NCBI GenBank assembly: GCA_965153355.1
Contig: OZ231126.1
Location: forward strand, 108,066,001-108,130,000
Source: Flaccisagitta enflata
Lineage: Eukaryota; Chaetognatha; Sagittoidea; Aphragmophora
Reading direction: 5' to 3'
DNA: 64,000 nt
The notes beneath the pieces are model-generated. The model was given only the letters and a program-made list of their open reading frames with translations. It did not search any database and was not told where the DNA came from. Shown piece by piece: positions 35,507-44,697 of the stretch. The position numbers and the translations under genes are program-made. Every line of letters begins with the position of its first letter. Positions within the stretch are counted from its first letter, which is position 1.

Positions 35507-36311
35507 TCATCTATCAGCCGGCAGCCTTGTGCATTCCTCCTCCAGCTGCCTACCCCATCTGTCTCTCTCCGCGCTCCTATTGTTGAAGCGCTGCCGCGCC
35601 CTCTCCTGCGGCGTCAATCCGTTGATGATCCCACGACCTCTTGCGAACATCCGGGCGGCCGTCGATCCCTGGCATGTCGTCCTTTGCTCCATAGGGCATA
35701 CTGCGGAGAAGTTGATTTCGAACCGTCAAATACCACTGATTAACATCTCATCTTTGAATCAACATGAATTGAAGGTAACCGCCAGTTGGAAATTGCGCTG
35801 TCGGGGGACGGTGGCAGATACTTTCCGGATCACGTCGAGGTTTATGGCAAAAGCGTTCGCATCGCGGAGTTGGAGCGCCAGTAACATTGTCACGGGCGGC
35901 GTGAGTGTCAGTTGGAAGACTGTTCCATGAGAATTCATTGGCGGGTCTTTTACGATTCCCAATGTCGTTGTGCATTGCGTTCACGATGTCGGCGTTGGAA
36001 GGAAAACCCTCTGGATAATTTTCACAATCGAAGACATGCGGGGAGTTCCATTCATGCCTGATTCGCCTTGGAGTGGACGCCGCGAATCGCAGAGGGTCGC
36101 TGGGCATCGAGTCGAGCGCCATTTGCCTTGCGTGATATGAAGTCGTAGACCATGTCCCGAAGCCGTGTCGAGCGCCATCTGATTCACAGGCGGCGTCGTC
36201 GAAATCATTCGTCCCATCGGCGCAAGTAGGCGGCGTCGAAAAGGCGCCGGCATCCTCCATCTCCGCCGTAATGTCGTTCCTCATTGCCGCAAGCGGTTTG
36301 ACCTCGGACAC
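35507..36311 (-). pseudogene. Presumed 5' portion of the BEL/Pao ORF, unrecognised
   Basis: Frames at 35748-36311 (187 codons, ATG start) and 35507-35692 precede the Gln-rich region on the same strand. The first contains two related stretches (QMALDSMPSDPLRF and, in another frame, QMALDTASGHGLRL), suggesting a short internal duplication. The second is Arg-rich (RARQRFNNRSAERDRWGRQL). No known domain was recognised; assignment to the retroelement rests on position and orientation. No LTR was identified upstream. Confidence 0.4.
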
Positions 36312-37452
36312 TGATTCAAACGAAAGTGAGATACGAGATGACGTTGAAGCAGTTGAGACGAGTCAACGTGGTGCGCGACTGCGCCATTGTCAATTTCGGA
36401 GGTGGAAGATGAAAAAAGTCGAGTCGTTTTTAAATTGTTGAAATATATTACGCCCACGTTTTTCAACTGGCACTGTCTATGAGCGTCTATCTGACTGACG
36501 ACTTGTGGTGAAAGAAAGTTGGCCGATTGGAAAATAGGAAGGCGATCGTCTCGTTTATTCCATAAAAATTTCAACAACTGAAGAGAGGGGAAAAATGAAA
36601 GGGAAAGTGGGCGTTAATGGTGATCAGCAAACGCAAAAGATAACATGAAATCGAGACAGGACACAATAAAGGACAGAAACAGCACCCGACAACATGTTCA
36701 TCTTCTTCAGAGCCCATGCCACTGATAATACACTGCCCCTACCCGGCCCATCTCATTAAATTCATCCATATCATCCCCATAGTAGCTGATCGGGCAAGCG
36801 ATAAACCATGTAAATCCGGCGATAAAAATGCAAAAAAGCAAAAAGACAAGAATAACAGACCGGAAGACAAGATAAAACAACGTTAATAAAAGCAAAGGCG
36901 TCTATAAAACTTACGCAGGCCCCTTTAGTTGGTTTCAACCACAGTCTGTCGATGTCAAACTAACGTTAATTGTCCGTTCATAAGTTTATATGCAAAGATG
37001 AGAGATTATTGAAATTAGTAAATTCCAAGGGCGCATTCAATCAATCACGAAAAATCAATCAATCACTTTAGGAAGCAATGCCGTAAATAAATAAAACGAT
37101 CAATCCAAAAGTGGATGACACGAAGACGAGTTACGTACGTTTGTCTACGTAATAAAAACAAATGGCACAAAATACAAGGCGCAACCATATGGTTACCCAT
37201 CTAGCGTTCATTATAAAAAATGGCAAGAAACAAAAGACGCTGGCATTGAATAATAGGAAAAGAAGAAAAGCCAAAAGCATGCAAAAGAAACAAAAGCACA
37301 CATACTTAATAAACGGACGGACATACATTTCTAACAATATCATTTCAACTGATAGAATTGATGATTGCCGGATGATTTATTCATTGATCTTGTCGCCGTT
37401 TCCTCCACAGATCCATTTCTACCATAATTCTGAAAATAAAAGAAGGGACAAA
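36312..37452. other. No gene established between BEL/Pao and the copy A gene
   Basis: AT-rich. A minus-strand frame at 36707-36895 encodes a hydrophobic segment but starts at a TTG and is preceded by stops. The CTCCACAG at about 37402 on the plus strand could be a 3' splice site for a 5'-UTR intron of the copy A gene. Confidence 0.4.
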
Positions 37453-38385
37453 ATGAAATCAAAGGCAAAGCGTGTAACCAGAAAGGAGAAAATAAACATA
37501 GCAAAAAGAGAGGAGGAAAAATCCTTCAAGGAGAAAGAAGAAGCGAGATCCTTTATCCGCGAGAAACTAGTTAATTATGGCGGTTTGGGACTTATCGAAT
37601 TTGCACGTCAAGAGCAGGACGCCCTCGTCACCATGAGTATTATGCGTCCCAAATACGATGTTGAAAGAATGAATGTAGACAAATTCCGCGCGCTCCTCAC
37701 CCTCGTCTTCCATTCGGGACCAATTTCGGTGAACAACTACTTGGCATATCAAGTCGTTCTCTACCTCAAGGACATCCAATTGCGTCCCCACATGGACATT
37801 GACGACTACGAGGACGCAGTTGAAACGGCACCTCCGATGTTGAAACACTTTGTAAACCGCTACGCAAAACGTGGACTAAAAGGAGCTCTCTACACCATGC
37901 GATACAGACTTGGCTGCATGAATGGTGACATCAGTAATTCGAAAAAATACAGCTGCGTCAAATGGCAAGTAGCCATCTCTTTGAGCTACATACTTTACAA
38001 TATTCTTTACATCCTCGACAAAAACGTGGAAAACTACGACTTTCTCCATCCAGACGGACTTGCCTCCCCATATCATAACTACTGGGGTCTGTTTCCATAC
38101 GAAATATTGAAATTCGACTTCGAGTCACCGTTTCCAATCTATCACTACGAGTGGCAGATCCTCAAAGCCAGGAGGTGCGGCCAAGCACAAATCGTTTACA
38201 ACATCATACAACATGCGATCTATTCGAGATGGAGAAAACAATGCAAAAGGGCAATCGTTCTCTGAAAATTGTGGATCGCCCATTTGCAGTTATCTGACAG
38301 AATCTCACGCTTGGTTGAAAAACTAGCCAAAACAAATACCAAAGCTATCGACATCCGCGAATACAGAGATAAAAAATTCAAGTGA
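37453..38385 (+). pseudogene. Unknown-family protein, copy A (in-frame TGA)
   Basis: The ATG at 37453 begins MKSKAKRVTRKEK, which parallels the start of copy B (MKTKAKRMMRKER), so I prefer it to the earlier frame opening at 37162. The frame runs 270 codons to a TGA at 38263-38265, then stays open in the same frame for 39 more codons (including SDRISRLVEKLAK, a coiled-coil-like stretch) to a TGA at 38383. Because copies B and C both end in a coiled coil, the first TGA looks like a nonsense mutation. The body is alpha-helical, with a basic N-terminus, a region matching copy B (KFRALLTLVF; MLKHFVNRYA) and a later block WGLFPYEI followed by YHYEWQI that matches copy C. No signal peptide or catalytic motif was recognised. 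Codons favour C at third positions, unlike the AT-rich surroundings. Function is unknown; it may be a fast-evolving host family or cargo of a mobile element. Confidence 0.55.
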
Positions 38386-38805
38386 AATAACAGGGGGTTA
38401 GCATGTACATAGCTTACTTTGCACAACATTGTGGAGACCTAAACTTATAATTAGCAAAATGATCATCATTACCAAACCAGGTTTTACTGTTTATTTATCA
38501 AACACATATTGATTTATCATGATTTACTTCCGTTCCACTCATCCGTTAGTCTAACGTGATAATCATCGTTTTAATTTACCCGCCAAAACTGACATATTTA
38601 TTTACAAAGTTGATTAAAACTAATGATCAAGAATTGTATCGTTGTCTCATTATACTATCCCCACCATCCCATTTGTTGGAATCAACGTTATATAATTACC
38701 ATGGTTGTCTTGATGGACATTGTTTGATCAACTATTTCAGGTATATTTACTCAAACTCAAGTCCAAAACTCAAAATTAAGTCCAGAACACAAACTCAAGT
38801 CCAAA
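38386..38805. other. Intergenic stretch between copies A and B
   Basis: AT-rich, no coding seen. It contains CCATGGTTGTCTTGATG and ACATTGTTTGATCAA at about 38699-38731, words also present (CCATGGTTCATTAC and ACATTTTGTTTGATCAA) upstream of copy D at 40004-40115. ATTTCAG at about 38736 is a possible 3' splice site just before copy B. Confidence 0.4.
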
Positions 38806-39757
38806 ATGAAAACCAAAGCAAAACGGATGATGAGAAAAGAAAGAAGGGCCAAAGACTTGTCGGAGGGAATACAGCCACAACCTCAACGCAATCGTCAACA
38901 TCGTCGTTGCCATCGGTTCACGGCCAACTTATTTGGTATTCGCCCCGATCATCAACTACCCGATCCTTCCATCGTCACCGAATTCAGACGCGATGACGGC
39001 GCTCTCATTCTTTTCCCGGCACGATCCGACTTTCAAAGCCTCAACGTAGAAGAACTGAAACATTTCTACAATTATGCGATCGACAAAACCTCAACTTGCC
39101 ACCAGGGCGGTGGTCTTCACTCACCTGATGGAGTACTGCGCCGTGTACGACTACGAAACTTTCCTTCAGTACTACAACAACGCTCCAGACATCTTCGTCC
39201 ACCTCGTCGATAAATACTTTCCAGGCGGCATGGAATGTTTCGTCATTGCGCTACAGATGAGAACAGGCACCTTGGAGTTAGACGACGAGAAGCTGAACGA
39301 GATGTCGTCGGGAGTGATGTATCACGCAAAACTCCGAGAAGATCTTGCCGCATATCTCGTCAAAAACATCAAAATCGCGATGGGAAGACCATTGTCGACT
39401 TACGAGCATCAACATTACGACGACCATCCAGACAACATGGTAGACATTTGGGGAAACCTTCGATTGAAGCAATGGCAAAAATTCTGCCAGCCAGCATTCC
39501 GACTTCCAGACCGTCTTTCATTCGTCTCTCGTTACCACGGTCACGATAAAAAATGCCCATTTGTCATCTGGTGGACCAAATTTGTTCTGGATGACATTTT
39601 TGACAAATATCTCAAGAGAGAGAGAAAAATCACTTTGCTAAAAAGAGAGAAACGAGCATTGGAAAAGAAACTGGAGAGAACCAAAGGGAAATTGATAAAG
39701 GACACTAGAAAGTATGAATCGATTATCGAGGATCTCTATCATCTCAGTTTTGATTAA
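38806..39757 (+). pseudogene. Unknown-family protein, copy B (one frameshift)
   Basis: ATG at 38806, basic N-terminus, then NVEELKHFYNYAIDKTS, at which point the frame is lost. From about 39095 the reading continues in the +1 frame: TRAVVFTHLMEYCAVYDYET, FVHLVDKYFPGGMECFVIAL, an aromatic-rich block (YLVKNIKIAMGRP, DIWGNLRLKQW), and a strongly charged coiled coil (RERKITLLKREKRALEKKLE) before TAA at 39755. The two halves together align along the length of copy A. The junction could be a one-base change, an assembly error, or a very short unrecognised intron. The 3' motif at 39945-39988 follows 188 bp after the stop. Product and role are unknown. Confidence 0.55.
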
Positions 39758-39944
39758 ACCGTGCGGTCGAAAGATTACCATTCTGGGTAACTAATAAATA
39801 TCAGCGATCACGTTGCCCTTTTAGATTCCAGTTGTTATGTTCTCGTTCGTCTTTTTGTTTAAACGCTTCCATTTAGTTCGTTGGTCATTCTTTGAAAATT
39901 TTATTGAAATCTTATCGAATATTATTTTATCAAATTATTGCACG

Positions 39945-39988
39945 GAAACGGACTGTCAAGGCGCGCTTGTTGACCAAGGCAGACCGAG
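39945..39988 (+). other. Conserved 3' hairpin motif (copy 1, after gene copy B)
   Basis: GAAACGGACTGTCAAGG then CGCGCTTGTTGA, ending GGCAGACCGAG. CTGTC can pair with GGCAG (one G-T pair), with inner GG/CC. The same motif, 28 of 29 identical in its first part, follows copy C at 51823-51865. It may be a 3'-UTR structural element duplicated with the gene. Confidence 0.6.
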
Positions 39989-40201
39989 ACCATCACATGC
40001 ATCCACATTTTGTTTGATCAATAATCTCATGGAATCATCTCGCATCATTTTATGTTTGTTATATATCACATTCGTTTGTTGTGTTTTCATATTTGTTTGA
40101 CACCATGGTTCATTACTCTCTTGATGCTCTTTATGTTCACAGTACTTTCCAAACAAGTAACATACTTATCATCATCAACCGTTCAATTTCAAAACTTTAC
40201 A

Positions 40202-40408
40202 ATGCTGCGCGAATATATGAAAAAGTCATTCCTGGACTTGGCGTATATGGAAGAAGAAGAGGCAAGAGACCTCATTGGATCAATCATTTACGACCCCAAC
40301 GGTGACCCTTGAGACGAATGTCCGATCAACGCGGAGCAAATCCTCAAATGGTTCGACGAGGTCGAGAATACCGCCACCATCTCATTCATCTCATTCTGCT
40401 ATTCAATC
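40202..40408 (+). pseudogene. Unknown-family protein, copy D (N-terminal half of a split gene)
   Basis: From the ATG at 40202 the frame reads a short helical segment with EEEEARDLIGS (compare KEEARSFIRE in copy A), a TGA at 40310-40312, and then in the same frame INAEQILKWFDEV and ISFISFCYSI, which parallels the MNVDKFRALLTLV segment of copy A. Coding similarity stops at about 40408, where an 8-bp ATTCAATC word ends and GC-rich LINE sequence begins. The matching C-terminal half resumes at 51033 in the same reading phase. Confidence 0.5.
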
Positions 40409-40701
40409 CGTACGCGCGCCTGGCCCAAATTCTGCCCAAATTTTGGCCCGATTTTGGCTCACATCGACGCGCGACCTTTTGTTTGACATACAAATCGATT
40501 TTGGACGATTTTCGACGCTTTTTGCGCTCTCGGCGCCACTTCCGGTTCAGCGGCGCCATTTCCGGCTCGGCGGCGTCATTCTCAGTGACGCTGACAACGG
40601 CGGCGACGATTTTGAATCGAGAGACAGTTGAGGATCTCCACTTGTTGGACTGTGCGTTTTGTTTGTTTGGGGACTGTGCATTTTGATTTTTAGGCGTGAT
40701 A

Positions 40702-43479
40702 ATGACGACGATGATGGCAACGATGACGTCACCGACGCCAGCGTCGCAGCGTCTTTTCACCCTCGACTTCTCTGGGCGTTCTGGCGTGCCCTCGCAACTC
40801 GGCATCGACGTGGCGTGGGTCGCTAAGGCGTTTAGAGAGCAGATCAAGGATCAGCATGGATCGACGATCCTCAACAATGTCGTCATCACCGACGCCTTCA
40901 GGAAGCGCGGCGTCTTCAACGTCTCGGCGCGGACGAAGGAGGCGGCGGCGGTGTTGGAAAAGTTCGAGTTGAAGGTGGAGAAGGGGCAGACGAGGATGAA
41001 GATCCCAATGAGGAAGCGGAAGTCGGATAAACCCGCTACATGGGTTAAGTTTTTTCAGTCCATGGAGGGAGAAATGGTGCTGATCGGCGACTCGTTTTTC
41101 GACGACCTGCTGCGCGACTACGGATGCGTCATCGTGCAGGAAACCGTCTCCAAGGAGTATGAGGATGCAAAGGGCATTTTCAACGGCGTTAGAGAAGCGT
41201 TAGTAGAGATTGGTAGCCGTCATCTACCCCGCTTCAATAAGTGGACGTCGAGCGAAGGCGTGGAATACAATTACAAAATTGTATATAGGCAGCAACCATT
41301 CGACTGCAGGCAGTGTGGCGAGACCCACAAGGATGGCCAGTGCCCGCGCTGGCAGCAACGCAGCAACAACGGCGGCGGCAATCGCAGACGCCGAAACGGA
41401 GCGGCCTCCACGGCGGCGACAACGCCACCACCGAGGATCCTTCTATTCGGAGACAGCATCTTCAGAATGTTAAAGGACGACATGTCCATGCGTGTTGACG
41501 CAATCCCCGGGGGAAAGATAGGGCATGTGGCGAACCACATAAATAACGACCCATCGGTGCTTCCTAACGGCGAGATCGTTATCGTGTCGGTCGGTCGAAA
41601 CAACAATGGTAGAGATTTTGAGGAGGCGAAGGAAATGGCGAAGCACCAATTGGAGGAGCTTCGAAAAGTCCTCTCCCCTCTCAACAACGACGATCACTCC
41701 ATCTTCATCGTCGACCCATTTGTCGGCGACATCCAATATGGGCCGGAATACGATTATCGGCGCTTCATCCGCGCCGAAACAAGTCGGACGGCGTCAAAGA
41801 TTGGATGCCGCTTCATCGACCTCTCTGACATCAGCTTCACTCCGGAGGATTATTACTCTGACGGAGTCCACTACTCCGCCAGCGGCACCCGGAAGACGAT
41901 GGCAAAGGTGAGGTCCTTTGTCAATGACTCATTAGGGAAGGAAGCCATTTCTGCCTTTCAGGTGATGGAGAACCCCTACGAGGGGATATCGGATCGACAC
42001 CACAGAGTTGGATGCGTGCGGTGCACAAGGCTCCACAACGAGTTTGCGTGTCCACCGTATGAATTGGAGGCACCGGATGTGAGTGTGGGCGTGACGACGA
42101 TGGCAACGGCTCCCACTTATGCAACGGTTGTCACCACATCATCATCATCGTCTCTTGCAACGGCCACGTCGACAACATCGCTACTCACGACGACAACCCC
42201 GTCAGCAACCACAGCATCATCAGCAGCAGCAGTGGCGCCGCCTCCAATGGCGGGCGCTGCAGCAACCTCATCTTCATCGGCAGCAGCAGCGCCACCACTA
42301 CTCCTAGTGGCGGAAGCTGCAGCTTCTTCATCAGCACCGGCAGCATCCTCTACATCAGCATCAGCAGCAGCAGTGCCACAGGCACCAGAGCCCACTCTCG
42401 AGGACCCAGCAGCAGCGCCATCGACACAGGACGCCCTCTCCAGTCTCGCCGGAGGTGAAGTGGAGGAGGAGGAGGAGGAGGATATGGTCGAATCCTCACA
42501 ACTTCCAAAGGAACAGAGGAAGAGGAGGAGGAGGAAGAAGAGAGTGGAGGAAATGGTGGAGGAAGTCGCCACAGCAGACAACGAGGACGACACTCTTCAA
42601 GGCAACGTCGATTGGGGCAGTCAAGTGGAGGAGGAGGAGGAGAATGAAGCAGCAGCAGCAGCGGCTACTTTGGAGGCGTTGACGGCCTCTGAGAAGGAGG
42701 AAGAGGAGGTGGCAGCGGCAATCGCAGAGGAATTGAGGCAGGCAGAGGTGGCAAAAGCCCAGGCGATAGCGGAAGCGGCTTTGCTCTCCGCATCGCAAAG
42801 CTTCATAGCGACGTCGACGCCTACCCATGGAAAGGAAGGAGGAAAGGGAGAGCCACCTTCGTCCGTCGAAAGTGGCTCTTTCATCCTGACGCCGGAAATG
42901 ATATCGTGCGTCTCCAGCCTCACCAACAGCATCAACAACACCAACAGCAGCATCAACACCAACAGCAGCATCAACAACAACCCCGACATCGCAAATGGCG
43001 CAATCGGCGCCTCTCCGCTACTCTCATCCAACCACGTCGCGGTCATCGTGACACCGGCGCCAGTCGCAACGGCGGCGGCAGCAGCAGCAGCACCCCCGGA
43101 GCTGCTCGGTGCAACAGCAGCAGCCCCCTCCCCCCCTCTTCACAATCTCTCGGCGAGGTTACAGGCCCTTGGCAGCGCGGCCATTTCAGCCTATGCTGGA
43201 CCGACTCCAAAAATGGCCATTTCTCGACTTCCACCAAAGGACACTAGGAACCGAAGTGCCTCTATGAAGAGGGCGAGAGGTGATGAGTCTGTCGATAGTG
43301 ATGGGGACATTTCCAATAATGCGAAGCGGAATTTGAGCGTTGGTAGAGATGGTAAGGATTTGCCTAGCATTAGTCAGCGTGAGTTGGTTGCCTTACTTAA
43401 GCAGCCAGGCCAACAGCAGCAGCGCCAGAGCAGGGCGCAGTCGAGAGGTGGGCAAAAGGGAGGAAGGGGAGGACTTTAA
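40702..43479 (+). CDS. LINE ORF1: CCHC knuckle plus SGNH/GDSL-type esterase domain
   Basis: An intact 925-codon frame; the first ATG is 40702 (an upstream GTG at 40696 is in frame but not needed). Residues 1-200 form a globular N-terminus with a short TWVKFF/VLIGDSFFDDLL region, possibly an RRM-like nucleic-acid-binding fold, leading into YKIVYRQQPF and the knuckle CRQCGETHKDGQC (CX2CX3HX4C, about 202-214). About 245-410 is an SGNH hydrolase-like domain: FGDSIFR (block I Ser), VSVGRNNNG (block III G-x-N) and YSDGVHYS (block V Asp and His). About 440-800 is low-complexity Ala/Ser/Thr with Glu runs, and the C-terminus is basic and Gln-rich. Such esterase domains are known in ORF1 of CR1-type LINEs; a knuckle of this kind is typical of L1/Tx1-type ORF1. 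ORF1 proteins bind element RNA; what the esterase does is unproven. ORF2 follows 1.2 kb downstream. Confidence 0.8.
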   Translation: MTTMMATMTSPTPASQRLFTLDFSGRSGVPSQLGIDVAWVAKAFREQIKDQHGSTILNNVVITDAFRKRGVFNVSARTKEAAAVLEKFELKVEKGQTRMKIPMRKRKSDKPATWVKFFQSMEGEMVLIGDSFFDDLLRDYGCVIVQETVSKEYEDAKGIFNGVREALVEIGSRHLPRFNKWTSSEGVEYNYKIVYRQQPFDCRQCGETHKDGQCPRWQQRSNNGGGNRRRRNGAASTAATTPPPRILLFGDSIFRMLKDDMSMRVDAIPGGKIGHVANHINNDPSVLPNGEIVIVSVGRNNNGRDFEEAKEMAKHQLEELRKVLSPLNNDDHSIFIVDPFVGDIQYGPEYDYRRFIRAETSRTASKIGCRFIDLSDISFTPEDYYSDGVHYSASGTRKTMAKVRSFVNDSLGKEAISAFQVMENPYEGISDRHHRVGCVRCTRLHNEFACPPYELEAPDVSVGVTTMATAPTYATVVTTSSSSSLATATSTTSLLTTTTPSATTASSAAAVAPPPMAGAAATSSSSAAAAPPLLLVAEAAASSSAPAASSTSASAAAVPQAPEPTLEDPAAAPSTQDALSSLAGGEVEEEEEEDMVESSQLPKEQRKRRRRKKRVEEMVEEVATADNEDDTLQGNVDWGSQVEEEEENEAAAAAATLEALTASEKEEEEVAAAIAEELRQAEVAKAQAIAEAALLSASQSFIATSTPTHGKEGGKGEPPSSVESGSFILTPEMISCVSSLTNSINNTNSSINTNSSINNNPDIANGAIGASPLLSSNHVAVIVTPAPVATAAAAAAAPPELLGATAAAPSPPLHNLSARLQALGSAAISAYAGPTPKMAISRLPPKDTRNRSASMKRARGDESVDSDGDISNNAKRNLSVGRDGKDLPSISQRELVALLKQPGQQQQRQSRAQSRGGQKGGRGGL

Positions 43480-44697
43480 GCCCCCCCCCCCCTCACGTTG
43501 TCGTTCGCTTGGTTGGTTGGCGGCTTGGTTGATGGGTAGGGGGAAGGTCGGCATGCTTGGTCACATCGATCACTGGGTTGGTCGCCTGCTCACTTCATAG
43601 CTAGGTCGCCCGATTGGCAGCTAGCTTGGTTGGTCGGCTTGGTCACTTGGTCGCTCGCTTGCTCGCTTGCTCGCTTGATACTTCCCCCATCTTGGCCTTC
43701 GTCGTCGCCGTTGTTGCTCTGAGAGAGGGCCCGACTCAATTCACCATTGAATTGAATTGAGCTGGGTTTTCTTCTCCGTCGTCGTTTGCTTGGTTGCCTT
43801 TATTGTTTTCCGTTTCTGCCTTTTCTTTCTTCTCTTTCTCTTTTTTTTTTCTTTCTCTTGTCTTCGGTGCTGGCTTTGGCCGCTGGGCCTCGCGCGTCTG
43901 GTTTTTTGGTTCCTTTTTGCCTTTTATAACCTCCGGCCGGATTATTGCTGGCGAGATGGATGGTCACTTTACTCTGATTGGTTGGCCGCTGGTTAGGTGA
44001 CACGAATTGAAAGACCTAATTGGCTGGCCACCCAAACAGCTGTTTTGGGCCATCAGAATCGCCACTAATAATCCAGTTGGTTTGGTTTTGGTTTGGCGCG
44101 GATTTCCCACTCGGATAGTAGCGGGAGGGAGTCCTGCCATACTTGATTAGTGTGGGGGACTTTTACTTTCTCTCTCGTTACTGTTGGGGCGCCCCTTTTT
44201 GCCTTTCTGCCTCTTTGTACTGCCTTCTCTTCCCACTCATTGCTGCCCTGCTTTGACTTTGGTCGATCTTGGCCTATCTTAGAGTGGGCCGAAATCGTCC
44301 ATTGGCATTGGATGGCAGTAGGGGGGGAAGCAGTTGGTGGTTTTGGCCTTTTTCGGTTTTGGCTCCGTTTTTGGTTTTTTTTTGCCTTTCTTGTGTGTTT
44401 TTAGCCTCCCTTCCTAGCTATTGTTGCTTTGCCGTGTCTATAGTCGATTCTGGTTGGCCTTAGGGCGGGCTAGAGTCGCCTCTGGTCATGGCTTGGTAGC
44501 AGTGGTTGGGTTGGTTGGTCATCTTGTGCTTACCATGGTTGCTTGGGGGGGTTGATAAGTGCTCTCATCTGCCTGTAAGGGTAGTATGGGAGTAATTGTT
44601 GGCCTTGGCAAGCAATGGTGGTGGGCGCGTTTTTTGCCTTTTTTTTGGCTTTGGTATGTAGTGTTGGCGCGGCTGGTGTTTCTCTTTTCCTCCGATT
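43480..44697 (+). other. Inter-ORF spacer of the LINE
   Basis: T/G-rich, with repeated GGTTGGTCGGCTTGG and CGCTTGCTCG words (about 43560-43680) and pyrimidine-rich tracts at about 43815-43860. Frames here are short and unrecognised. It is unusually long for a LINE inter-ORF region, and may hold the ORF2 translation signal or be partly unrelated. Confidence 0.5.

Noticed and set aside
36707-36895. Small membrane protein on the minus strand
   Set aside because: It begins at a TTG with stops just upstream and no splice support; a hydrophobic frame in AT-rich DNA is expected by chance.
38263-38265. Selenocysteine or reassigned TGA in copy A
   Set aside because: No Cys-equivalent position or SECIS-like structure was recognised, and CpG decay of CGA is a simpler cause. 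TGA is also used as the terminal stop of copies A and C.
42117-42593. Frames opposite and overlapping LINE ORF1
   Set aside because: Shadow frames of the Ala/Ser/Glu-rich tail; ORF1 on the plus strand has clear domains.
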